A stretch of 64,000 nucleotides of DNA from NCBI GenBank assembly GCA_910586395.1, contig CAJUFX010000007.1, positions 1 through 64,000 on the forward strand, in the 5' to 3' direction. Shown here in pieces: positions 50,777 through 59,700 of the stretch. How positions within the stretch are numbered: the stretch's first letter is position 1; every line of letters begins with the position of its first letter. Below the pieces are notes generated by a model, which saw only the letters and a program-made list of their open reading frames with translations, made no database searches and was not told the DNA's origin. The position numbers and the translations under genes are program-made. The DNA is from an uncultured Bacteroidales bacterium (GTDB lineage: Bacteria; Bacteroidota; Bacteroidia; Bacteroidales; P3).

Positions 50777-51583
50777 ATGGAAAAGATGAACAACAGCCGG
50801 GATGTGTTTGTTTTTCAGACCGCTTGGCGGGAAATTTTGGTGACCTATCCGGATAGCGTCCGCTTGGAAGTGTATGATGCCGTTATGGATTATGCAGCCA
50901 CAGGCGAAGTCCCGGAACTTAAACCGTTGGCCAAAATGGCATTTTCGTTCATCAAGGCCGACATCGACAGACGGGATGCCGTTCAAAAAGAATTGTTGGA
51001 TGCTCTCTATGCCGATGCCGGTTGTGACGACGGACGGAAACGGAAAAAAGAACGGCGAGGGCGGAAGTCCAAACGCGACAGACAGGACGGAGAGGACGGC
51101 GGTATGAAATTCAAGCCGGACTTCGTCCCCGGCAAAGGACAGGGACTTATTTACCCTGCCGTAGGGGAGGCCGAGGGCGATATCCTGAACTTTGTCGCCA
51201 GGAGATGGAATGCTGTTTGCGGTGATAACATGGGGCTGCCGAAAGTCTCGACCTTGACTGCTTCACGGCGCAAGAAACTGCATCGGCGCGTCAAGGAGTG
51301 GACCAAGAATTTTGGAGAGAATATCTCCGACACCGTGGCACGCCTCTTTGCCGCCATCAGGCAGTCGGACTTCCTCCGGGGCGAGAACCGGTTCGGCTGG
51401 CGGGTCACCTTCGACTGGATTGTCAAGAATGCCACCAACGCGCTCAAGGTGCTGGAGGGTAACTACAAGGCTTGCGACCGCCTGCAGGTTCGGCCGTGGT
51501 GCGCCCGCGACAGTGCCGACTTCGGGAAAGAACGCGCCGGCAGCGGCAGCGCTTCCTGGTCGCCTATAATGAGTATTATGTAA
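50777..51583 (+). CDS. DUF6291-type protein, possible replication initiator
   Basis: A 268-residue protein from the ATG at 50777 (MEKMNNSRDVFVFQ). Residues 8-70 (WREILVTYPDSVRLEVYDAVMDYAATGEVPELKPLAKMAF in parts) match the DUF6291 pattern found in Bacteroidetes phage and ICE replication proteins. The central region is very basic (GRKRKKERRGRKSKRDRQDG). The C-terminus (LPKVSTLTASRRKKLHRRVKEW ... ENRFGWRVTFDWIVKN) resembles DnaD/replication-protein ends. It is followed by a DnaC-like ATPase, the usual helicase-loader partner. Confidence 0.75.
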   Translation: MEKMNNSRDVFVFQTAWREILVTYPDSVRLEVYDAVMDYAATGEVPELKPLAKMAFSFIKADIDRRDAVQKELLDALYADAGCDDGRKRKKERRGRKSKRDRQDGEDGGMKFKPDFVPGKGQGLIYPAVGEAEGDILNFVARRWNAVCGDNMGLPKVSTLTASRRKKLHRRVKEWTKNFGENISDTVARLFAAIRQSDFLRGENRFGWRVTFDWIVKNATNALKVLEGNYKACDRLQVRPWCARDSADFGKERAGSGSASWSPIMSIM

Positions 51584-51602
51584 TGGATTGTTTAACACAA
51601 AG

Positions 51603-52319
51603 ATGATCGTCATGACACCTGAACTGAAAGCATACTGGAGCCGCCTAGAAGAATTGGATCGCCTGTGGCGGCAAAGAGAAGAACTCGCACGGAAGCCCGT
51701 CTCGGCCGATGTGATAGAAGCTTATGCGCTCCACCGCCTTGAACATTTCACACATGGGGCGGAGATAGACAGACTGTACCGGGAATATGTGCATCAACTG
51801 GCGCTTTACTTCGCACAGGACCCGGCCGGCAAGATACCATCTTATAAAGGGGTCTTGCTTACCGGCGGGGTCGGTTCCGGCAAGACCACTCTTTTCAAGG
51901 CGTTCGACCTGACGCATCACTACATTCAGGGCGAACGAATCTTGACCGACAAGAACATTCGGCGGCTGACCATCGTCTCTTGTAATAGCATTGCACGGGC
52001 CTATGCTGATGAGGAAAGCGGCGGGGTCGGGTGTTTAAAGCAATATTTTACAGGCGACTATGTGTTTGATGACCTGGGAAGCGAAAATGCGTCCAAGTAT
52101 TATGGCAAGGTGATGGATGTGATGGGCGAAATCATACAGGAACGCTACAACCATAGTGATAAAATCCGGACGTATGTCACAACCAATCTGTGCTACTCTG
52201 AAATCGAGAAGAATTATGGCCAGCGGGTGGCGAGCCGCCTGTGTGAGATGTGCAGCTGGTTCGCTCTCGGTGACGAGGTGGACTACCGTCGCAAATACTA
52301 TGTGCAGTATGAGGCGTGA
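51603..52319 (+). CDS. DnaC/IstB-like AAA+ ATPase (helicase loader type)
   Basis: About 238 residues. Walker A GGVGSGKTT (VLLTGGVGSGKTTLFKAFDL), Walker B YVFDDLGSE, sensor 1 region TYVTTNLCYSEIEKNYGQ and Arg finger area RVASRLCEMC. The pattern is of the DnaC-like ATPases of Bacteroidetes ICEs, thought to load a helicase at the element's origin. The ATG at 51588 and the one at 51612 are alternative starts. It lies 19 nt after the DUF6291 gene. Confidence 0.85.
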   Translation: MIVMTPELKAYWSRLEELDRLWRQREELARKPVSADVIEAYALHRLEHFTHGAEIDRLYREYVHQLALYFAQDPAGKIPSYKGVLLTGGVGSGKTTLFKAFDLTHHYIQGERILTDKNIRRLTIVSCNSIARAYADEESGGVGCLKQYFTGDYVFDDLGSENASKYYGKVMDVMGEIIQERYNHSDKIRTYVTTNLCYSEIEKNYGQRVASRLCEMCSWFALGDEVDYRRKYYVQYEA

Positions 52320-52322
52320 CTA

Positions 52323-52352
52323 TTGTGTATCGTAAAATATTCAGTAAATTTG
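52323..52352 (+). promoter_or_regulatory. fic promoter giving a near-leaderless transcript
   Basis: TTG (52323-52325), 19-nt spacer, TAAATTTG (52345-52352). The ATG is at 52357, only 5 nt after the -7 box, so transcription should start at or very close to the start codon. Confidence 0.65.
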
Positions 52353-52356
52353 TGGT

Positions 52357-53238
52357 ATGGAAAAGCAGGAAACGGAATTACTGGCACGTCTCGAAGATAC
52401 GTCCCGGGCATATGCCGAATTGGCCTTGGGGGAACGGGTATTTGATTACGCCAAATATAAGTTGTATCAGATTGTAGGCAGTTCAACACGGTTGGAGGGG
52501 GCTACGCTGACGGACGGCGAGGTGGAGGTGCTGTTGGAGCAGGGGCGGACGGCCCCCGGCAAGTTGCTGGAACACCATTTGATGGTCAAGGATAACTATA
52601 ATGCCATGTGTTATGCCTTGGATCGGGCGCGGGCTGGCGAAATTATTACGCCCTCTCTTTTAAGGACTTTCAATGCGCTGAATGTCAAGCAGACGGGGAG
52701 CGTAGTGCAAACCATTCTCGGTAGTGTCGATATGACCAAGGGAGAGTTTCGGGTGTCTGCCGTCAAGTCGGACGCATTGGGTTACTATCAGGAAGCCTCC
52801 AAGGTGCCGGCTTTGGTCGATGGATTGTGTCGCCGGCTTCAAGCCGGTATGAGAGACTTGACCGGCTTGCAGGCACAGTTGTTGTGTGCGTTTGATGCCC
52901 ACAGCGACTTGGTGCTGATACATCCGTGGTACGACGGCAACAAGCGGACGTCGCGTCTGTTGATGAACTATGTGGAAACTTATTTCCACCTGCCGCTGAC
53001 CAAGGTGCATAAGGAGGACGTGGGGGAATATCTGTCGGCTCTGAAAGACTTGAAAGAGACGGGCAACCGCCAACCTTTCCGCCGTTTTATGATTTGCCAG
53101 CATATCAAGACCCTGCAAGGCGAAATGCAGGAATACAGACAACACTGTACCCAGTCGAGTTATTTGGAAAAAGAATTGACGGCGGAGCAAAAAGTCAAGC
53201 AAGCCGAGCCAGTCAAGAGACGTGGACACAGGATTTGA
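52357..53238 (+). CDS. Fic family AMP-transferase (class II)
   Basis: A 293-residue enzyme expected to transfer AMP (or another nucleotide part) to target proteins. The Fic motif HPWYDGNKRTSR is at 189-200 (variant of HPFxxGN[G/K]R). An N-terminal inhibitory helix is present: SSTRLEG at 42-48 fits [S/T]xxxE[G/N], with Glu47, so activity is probably self-restrained. The C-terminus is a basic, helical tail (EYRQHCTQSSYLEKEL). It has its own promoter and terminator inside a replication block, so it is a separate unit, perhaps a maintenance or host-control function. Confidence 0.9.
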   Translation: MEKQETELLARLEDTSRAYAELALGERVFDYAKYKLYQIVGSSTRLEGATLTDGEVEVLLEQGRTAPGKLLEHHLMVKDNYNAMCYALDRARAGEIITPSLLRTFNALNVKQTGSVVQTILGSVDMTKGEFRVSAVKSDALGYYQEASKVPALVDGLCRRLQAGMRDLTGLQAQLLCAFDAHSDLVLIHPWYDGNKRTSRLLMNYVETYFHLPLTKVHKEDVGEYLSALKDLKETGNRQPFRRFMICQHIKTLQGEMQEYRQHCTQSSYLEKELTAEQKVKQAEPVKRRGHRI

Positions 53239-53266
53239 TTGATTTTTCCTATTGCATCTTTTAGCG

Positions 53267-53298
53267 AGGGAGGTTTCTAACGAGCCTCCCTTTTTTTT
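53267..53298 (+). terminator. fic terminator
   Basis: AGGGAGG and CCTCCCT form a stem around 11 nt and are followed by eight T (53291-53298), 29 nt after the fic stop. Confidence 0.8.
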
Positions 53299-53350
53299 GC
53301 TTCTGTTATTCTCGATATCTCTGAAATAGAAGGCGTTTTCATGACATTCC

Positions 53351-53385
53351 AAAACGACAAAAACGACAAAAACAACAAAAACGAC
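53351..53385. repeat. Four direct repeats of AAAAACGAC
   Basis: A 9-bp unit is repeated four times (first copy lacks one A, third has AAC in place of GAC). The rest of the gap 53239-53567 is AT-rich with no gene. The array could be an iteron-like or protein-binding site, or slippage DNA. Confidence 0.5.
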
Positions 53386-53479
53386 GTCATTTTGTCATGA
53401 ATTTAGGCGCCGCATGAAATTCTTGCAAAAATTATAATCTGATTTTCAAATATTTATTGTTTTTGGAAACTATGCAAGT

Positions 53480-53528
53480 TTTGTGGATGCCAAAACTTTA
53501 CCCATAGCTTTGTTGTGTTGCAACACAA
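53480..53528 (+). promoter_or_regulatory. Promoter with 16-bp palindromic operator
   Basis: TTTG (53480-53483), 21-nt spacer, TAGCTTTG (53505-53512). Directly after it lies the perfect palindrome TTGTGTTGCAACACAA (53513-53528), covering the expected transcription start. This is the layout of a repressible promoter; the repressor is not identified. Confidence 0.65.
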
Positions 53529-53567
53529 AATAAACATTTTTTACAAAACTTTTAAAAACAGACGATT

Positions 53568-54473
53568 ATGTTGCTGGATTTGCAAAAAGAAATCAGGGAG
53601 AAGATGGCGGCTATGGAAGCGTCCGCTTCCAAACCGCGCGTGACGGCTGACCAGATGGTGTCGTTCCTTTCCAAGATGGAAGTCGAGAACAAGATGGACA
53701 TTAAGGAATTGGTCGAGGGTGGCGATTTGCGCCGCTTGGCCTATGGCCGTCTGACCAACAAAATGTATGATTATACCGTTAAGAGCGAGAATGGCGAACA
53801 GGAGTTCTCGCATACCGGCAAATTGTACATCTCAGGAAAAGATGGCGATGCCAAGATTGGCGTACTTTCCAGATTCGATAAAGAGGTGGACCAAACGCAG
53901 TACATGGGACACGTCTTTACCCCGGAAGAAAGGAGCAATCTGTTCATGAACGGTCAGGCCGGTAATGTCATCGAAATCGACCGGAATCATGGTAAGGAGG
54001 GGGTGGAGCCTCAATTGGAGAAATGTTTTGTCACTTACGACCGGGAGTTGAACCGCTTCAAGGCCGTTGCGGTGGATAAAATCTCCGACAAGGCATTTTC
54101 TCAGATTTATGGGCAGAAACTCTCCGAAGAGCAGCAGACCATCCTCAAAGAGGGCAAGCCCGTTCTGTATTCCGCTAAGGGGAACGATGGTCAGGACCGC
54201 AATGTGGTCTTGCAGTTCGATGCCTTTGAGTTCGGCCTCAAACAATGGCCGGCCATCTTCGCGGCTCCGCGTCAGTTTCTGGGGGCTAAATTGGATGAGA
54301 GTCAGCGCAAGGCTCTTGCCGAGGGACAGGATGTGGAACTTCACGACATGAAGAAAAAGGACGGCACTACGTTCAATGCCAGAGTCAAGCTGAACGATAA
54401 TGCCAAGGTGGTGTTTGTCGCTACTGCCAAGCATGAACAGAAAACCGAAAAGAAGGCGTCTCTGAAAATGTAA
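53568..54473 (+). CDS. DUF3945-domain protein
   Basis: A 301-residue protein with repeated DUF3945-type units: YMGHVFTPEERSNLFMNGQAGNVIE with FVTYDRELNRFKAVAVDKI, then KLSEEQQTILKEGKPVLY and RQFLGAKLDESQRKALAEGQDVEL. These are common in large polyvalent proteins of Bacteroidetes mobile elements; biochemical role unknown. The first 60 residues are helical. It starts the right-hand maintenance operon with its own regulated promoter. Confidence 0.82.
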   Translation: MLLDLQKEIREKMAAMEASASKPRVTADQMVSFLSKMEVENKMDIKELVEGGDLRRLAYGRLTNKMYDYTVKSENGEQEFSHTGKLYISGKDGDAKIGVLSRFDKEVDQTQYMGHVFTPEERSNLFMNGQAGNVIEIDRNHGKEGVEPQLEKCFVTYDRELNRFKAVAVDKISDKAFSQIYGQKLSEEQQTILKEGKPVLYSAKGNDGQDRNVVLQFDAFEFGLKQWPAIFAAPRQFLGAKLDESQRKALAEGQDVELHDMKKKDGTTFNARVKLNDNAKVVFVATAKHEQKTEKKASLKM

Positions 54474-54491
54474 AGGACCTGGTTTGACGAG

Positions 54492-54530
54492 GAAGCGAGG
54501 AGTGGATGATCTACCCCTCGCTTCCTTTTA
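54492..54530 (+). terminator. Hairpin between DUF3945 genes
   Basis: GGAAGCGAGG (54492-54501) pairs exactly with CCTCGCTTCC (54517-54526), followed by four T. It may partly terminate transcription or protect the upstream message, giving more of the first protein than of the later ones. Confidence 0.65.
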
Positions 54531-54549
54531 ATATTCAAATACTATTATT

Positions 54550-55713
54550 ATGGAAGACAATAAAATCAAAGCAGCAAACGAGACTGTCCAGGAAACTGGC
54601 TCGAAAACGGAGGTCGGCCCGACGGTGGAGGCCGGAACCGGACAAGCGGGAGATGACAGGCGGGCGGCTCGTGCCGCGAAAAAAGCCGCGCGGCGGGAAG
54701 CCAAGGAGGCCAAACAGAGTGTCGGCAGTGGAGATGGCGGTGGATATATTGCGCCGCATACCCAGGTGGGGCGGCCGGACCCCAATAAAACAGAGGGTGG
54801 GGTCGCAATCGATGTGATGGTTACGAATCTGATTACTCGGTGGCGGGCCTATCGGGACGAATGCCGCAGGCGGAAGTTCCAACAGGGCGCCTTGTCCGGC
54901 AAGGAGGGTGTGCCGACGGAACAGACCATGACAGATTGGACGAAAGAAAAACTTACCCCTTTTTTACAGGGCTTGGCCGCCCAAGGTGTTGATCTGACAG
55001 CGTTGTATCGCACGGGGGATGCCGACCGCCTCATTGCCGGCAAGATGACGGCCAATAACTATACGCTCCATGAACCAGGCAAACGGCCGCGGGATGGGCA
55101 ATTGTTTTTGCACGATGGAAAGATACACTGTGCAATGACTATGTCTCAGGCATCTGTGTTGAAAGCATTCAACCAATATCATCTGACGGATGAACAGATC
55201 GCACGATTGGACACACAGGGCTATGTCGCTACCGATACCGACTTAATTCAGTACAATACAACAAGTAAACGGTTGCGATCCACTCCGTTGGCTGATATAA
55301 GAGTGCCGGAAAAGTGGCGCAATCATCCGATTAGTGCCGAAGAGCAGGAAGTCCTTAAACGAGGTGGAACGATTCAGGTGGAGATGCCGAATAAAAAATC
55401 GGTGTTCTTGTCCTTTAATCCAATACGTAGCGTGATAATGCTTGAGAGTCTCAATAAAAATCATTTGTCGTTGGCACCCAAGCGGCAACAGGACAAATTG
55501 CCGACGAAAATTTCCGGGCGTAGTCAAGGCCGGGAGGTGGGGCAAAACGTTGGCGACACCGCGGCCGACCAAACCGTCAAGACCACTCTGGCACATAGCG
55601 TGGTAAAAGAGGATGGCATGGTTGAAAAGAAAACGCAGACCGTCGAGGTTAAGCAGGAAGTTACACTCGATGAGAAAAAGCAGAAACACGTACAAACAAA
55701 AATTAAACTGTAA
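54550..55713 (+). CDS. DUF4099/DUF3945-type protein
   Basis: A 387-residue protein. The N-terminal 100 residues are low-complexity and basic (DRRAARAAKKAARREAKEAK). The middle holds units similar to its neighbour: LTALYRTGDADRLIAGKMTANNYT and KRPRDGQLFLHDGKIHCAMT, then QYHLTDEQIARLDTQGYVAT and HPISAEEQEVLKRGGTIQVEM. These follow DUF4099/DUF3945 patterns. The C-terminal tail is charged and repetitive (TQTVEVKQEVTLDEKKQKH). Probably co-transcribed with the HEAT/LRV gene. Confidence 0.75.
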   Translation: MEDNKIKAANETVQETGSKTEVGPTVEAGTGQAGDDRRAARAAKKAARREAKEAKQSVGSGDGGGYIAPHTQVGRPDPNKTEGGVAIDVMVTNLITRWRAYRDECRRRKFQQGALSGKEGVPTEQTMTDWTKEKLTPFLQGLAAQGVDLTALYRTGDADRLIAGKMTANNYTLHEPGKRPRDGQLFLHDGKIHCAMTMSQASVLKAFNQYHLTDEQIARLDTQGYVATDTDLIQYNTTSKRLRSTPLADIRVPEKWRNHPISAEEQEVLKRGGTIQVEMPNKKSVFLSFNPIRSVIMLESLNKNHLSLAPKRQQDKLPTKISGRSQGREVGQNVGDTAADQTVKTTLAHSVVKEDGMVEKKTQTVEVKQEVTLDEKKQKHVQTKIKL

Positions 55714-55720
55714 ATAAGCC

Positions 55721-56731
55721 ATGAATATGTTTGAGAATAAGAAAGTAAGTCATGAGATGGAGGTTATGCGCAATGGCACGGCGGCGCAGAAGCTGGACGT
55801 TATCGCCAAGACCCATAACTCGGATGTCTTGGCCTTGGGGGTGGAAGATAGAGACTATGACGTGCGTTGTGCCGTGGCCATCAGTGACTACACCAGTCCG
55901 GAAGACTTGTCTCGCCTTGCCGAAGACGCTCATCCGGGTGTACGCATGTTGGTGGCGGGCAATCTCAATATCCCACAAGGTGTGTTGTATGACTTATATA
56001 AGCATGACGAGATAGACATAGTCAGCAGCACGGCGCTTGAGAATGCACGGGCCACGGAACTGATGTTGTTGGATGCCTTGGAATATGGCACGGAGGAAAA
56101 GCGTTTTATCGCGGCCTGTCATGATGGAGCGACACAGAAAGTGCTCTGTGCCGCTGTCAAGAATGCCGATGCCAAGATTCGTCAGGCAGCTGCTGCCAAT
56201 CTTAATGCCGATCATACGATATTGCACACCGCCCTGTTGGATGTTAATGTGGACGTGCGCAAGGAGGCGGGCATGAACAACAATATGACCGAAGACCTGT
56301 TGCGGATAGCCCTTTCCGATGGTAACGAAGCCGTGCGCGCCGTGGCTGCACTGAATATCAATACGACCAACGAGATGGTACTACCTTTATATGGAGATCC
56401 GTCGCCGGCGGTCAAGGCGGCTTTGATGCGGAGGGAGAAAGTGCTGGCGGTAGAAGCGGGCATGGACTTGAAAGAGCCTATCGACTATATAGCCAGACAG
56501 GTAGGGGACCGGCAACTCACCTATGCACAGCGCGACCTGCTCCTTAAAGGTAGAGGCATTATCCTTGAAGACCTCAAAGACCAAAACGGAAACTATGATA
56601 CTTATTTGGTCTATATCCGTGACAACAAGTATTATGCTGACCCGATACAGCCGGGGTCTTCTGCCATGGTACAGAAGAAAACCTCCGAAAAACAGGAGCA
56701 GAAAGGAATTAGGCGGAAATTGGGCTTCTAA
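55721..56731 (+). CDS. LRV/HEAT-repeat protein with DUF3945-like tail
   Basis: A 336-residue protein made of about ten repeats of the leucine-rich-variant type: LALGVEDRDYDVRCAVAISD, LSRLAEDAHPGVRMLVAGNL, LLRIALSDGNEAVRAVAALN. This forms a helical solenoid for protein binding. Residues 275-320 (LTYAQRDLLLKGRGIILEDL) resemble one DUF3945 unit, linking it to the two genes upstream. TraJ of the same element carries a similar repeat type, so solenoids recur in this ICE. It follows the DUF4099-type gene by 7 nt. Confidence 0.78.
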   Translation: MNMFENKKVSHEMEVMRNGTAAQKLDVIAKTHNSDVLALGVEDRDYDVRCAVAISDYTSPEDLSRLAEDAHPGVRMLVAGNLNIPQGVLYDLYKHDEIDIVSSTALENARATELMLLDALEYGTEEKRFIAACHDGATQKVLCAAVKNADAKIRQAAAANLNADHTILHTALLDVNVDVRKEAGMNNNMTEDLLRIALSDGNEAVRAVAALNINTTNEMVLPLYGDPSPAVKAALMRREKVLAVEAGMDLKEPIDYIARQVGDRQLTYAQRDLLLKGRGIILEDLKDQNGNYDTYLVYIRDNKYYADPIQPGSSAMVQKKTSEKQEQKGIRRKLGF

Positions 56732-56765
56732 AACTCTAATTCTGTATAAATAAAATATAGAAAAG

Positions 56766-59700
56766 ATGTCGGCAAGACAATTGGATTTATTCAGCGTGGA
56801 GAATACGGAAGTGTACAGGCAGGCGCTTCCGGAAAGTATTGGCGGGCATACCCTTCTGACGGAACCCGTCTCGGGCAGGGGAGAGACGTTCGTCAATGTG
56901 CAGCGGCAGTTTGAAAAGGCCGGACAGTTCAATTTTATGGGTGCGGAAAAGATAGCCTCGCCCCGTGATGTGGCCTATATTTTCCGTTGTTTGGAAACGG
57001 CCGCTGTGGAGAACGCCTTTGGCGTCTTTATAAAGGACGGGAAAGCGACAGTGCTGCATCTCGGTATGGGAAATGCCATGCAGACACCTTTGGACTTCGA
57101 TGCTATGATAGCGGCCGATGCGAAACTTCGCCCTGACAAGGTTTATTTCGTGCACAACCATCCGTCGGGGACGCTGAAAGCGAGCGACCAAGATGTCGCG
57201 TTGTATGAATACATTGAAAGTTATTTCGGGAAACGGTTGCAACCGTGTATCATTATCAACACCCGCAGTGGCCAGTATGTGACTTTTGTCGGCCGTGAGC
57301 AACAAATTGAACAACAACCTCAGAATACTATCGAAAATGAAGTTCCGTTGGAAACCTATTCGTTCAGTCAGCAGGTTTTCAGTAAGGATTATGTCGAATC
57401 CGACAATTTGCTGGATTTGAGCCATGTGGCCTCTTTCCTTTCGGGGCAGCGGCTTGGAGCGCGGGATAAGTTCTCGTATTTGGTCGTTTCCAACAATTTG
57501 CAGGTAATGGCCAATATACATACGCCGTATAGCACGATAGGTAAGGCTGATATTGACGAGTTGGCGAGGAAAATGAGGCAGGACGTGGCCCTTTTCGGCG
57601 GCAGGGGTGTTATCGGATACGGTTCGGCTAAAATTCCAAAGCAGGTCTTGTCAAAACTCAAAGAAAAATTTGAAAAGATAGGTGGTGTCGATATGATTGA
57701 CTTTGTCAATGTGCGGCGGAAAATTGAACTAAGCCAAAATCTGGAGGTCACAAATCTTGCCTATGCTTATGAATCCGCATTCACGCAGAATGTGGTGGAG
57801 TTGAAAGGCGAGGTGGAAAAGAGTGAAATCGATAAAATTTCATTGGATAAAGATAAACAGCAAGGAAATGTATCAACCTCCAATCGCAAGATAGACGACT
57901 TTGGCGAGAAAATATGGGGGGCGCGGAAAGATATATTGAGAGAGTTGGCGCAACGTATGGACGATGTGACGGAGGCCTCTTTGTTGGAACTGCCGTTTGC
58001 CAAGGTGTGGAAAAAGCCCGACCTCAAAAAACTCGTCGATGGGGGCTTGCTGACGGAGGATGATGCCGTGGTGGCCGAAGCCGTAATGCAGGGCATGATA
58101 TTTATACCAAAGCCTCGACCTTCAAAGAGAGACCAACGGATTGCCAAGTACTATGGCACCAAAACTGCGGTCGAACAATGGGCGGAGAGGGTGCATACGG
58201 GAATAAAGATGTTGCGCGATGTCATTGTATTGCAAGGGGAAGAAAAGCGGGATTGCATCCAAAAGGTGATGGAATTTGAAGAAAACGGGTTCAAACCGAT
58301 AGGCTTTATAGCAGAGGTCATTAAGAACATAGGCTATACGACAGGAGAAAATCTTTCGTTGCCGGCGGCCAGGATAGAGTATGGTTACGATGGAAAGATG
58401 TATATCGAAACGGAGGCCGGTAAACGCCGTGTCCATTCTTTGGAACAAGCCGGGGATATCGCCGTGCAGTTGGCCAAGATAAAACGGGGAGATAATGATA
58501 TACCCTTTTTTACCAATGACATTACGGTCCAAGCAGAGAAACCGATTTTTGAAAAGGATGGCCGGTATGAGGTGGCCTATCTGAAAGGCCGGTCTGTCAC
58601 GCCAAAGTATAAACTGTTTGCTGGATCTGAAAATGCGGAGCAGGAGGCGATGGCATTTGCTAAGGACATAGAGGCCGAGGGCGGTGTAGCCAAGGTTATT
58701 GCCTGTAAAAAAGCGACCGGTAAGTACGAGACTTATTCTATCGCGTTCCGGAATCCGCTTACAGACGAAAGGATGGTGCATTCGTCGTATCCTGATATGG
58801 AAACGGCCGAAAAGGTGTTGGAGGAACACCGGCCTGGGATAGAAGACAGTTTCCGGCAGCGTCTCTCTTCAGAGGGCACCATGAAGACCGAAAAAAAGAA
58901 AGTATCGCAGGACGCAAACTTCGACATTTATATATCTTGTGGAAAGTATGTGGTGGGCATACCGCCAAAGAAAAGCCCGACGGGCGAATTCTTGCAAGTA
59001 AGCCCTTCTTTTGAAGATAGAAATGCCGTTCATCGGTGGCTCGATGAAAACCGGCCACAATTAGAGCATCAGTATGCGACCTATAAGGCCGACATGAAAA
59101 AGTTCGTTTACTTGGAAACACGCTTAGATGATAGACAAGGTGCTGACTATCGGCAGGGGAAGGATGTGACCCCGGAAATGTTTTCTTCCACCTTCGGCTT
59201 TCGTGGGGTGCAGTTTGGCAATTGGACAAACGACTTGGACAGACAGGCTGCCCTCAACAGTACCTATGATGCGCTGATGGATCTATCGCGTGTTGTCGGC
59301 AAAAGTCCTAGGGCGATTTCCCTTAACGGGGAACTCGGTCTGGCCTTTGGTGCTCGCGGTTCCGGCAGTGCCGACGCACATTACGAACCGAAGATGGTGG
59401 TTATCAATCTGACCAAGACCCGTGGCGGCGGCAGTTTGGCGCACGAGTGGTGGCATGCCATGGATAACTACTTCTCGCGCCAGGCTGATGTCCCGGCCGG
59501 TTATATGACCACCGCCAAGCGGGAAAGGGTGGGCGTGAGACCGGAGGTAAGGACGGCTTTTAAGTCGTTGGTCGAAGCGGTTGTGGATTCTCCTTTCGGG
59601 AAGCGTTCCGCCCGGCTTGGAACGTATTGGGGCGATAATAGGGAGATGACGGCCCGTCTGTTTGGCGAATGGGTCGGACAAAAGCTCAATGAAAAAGGCG

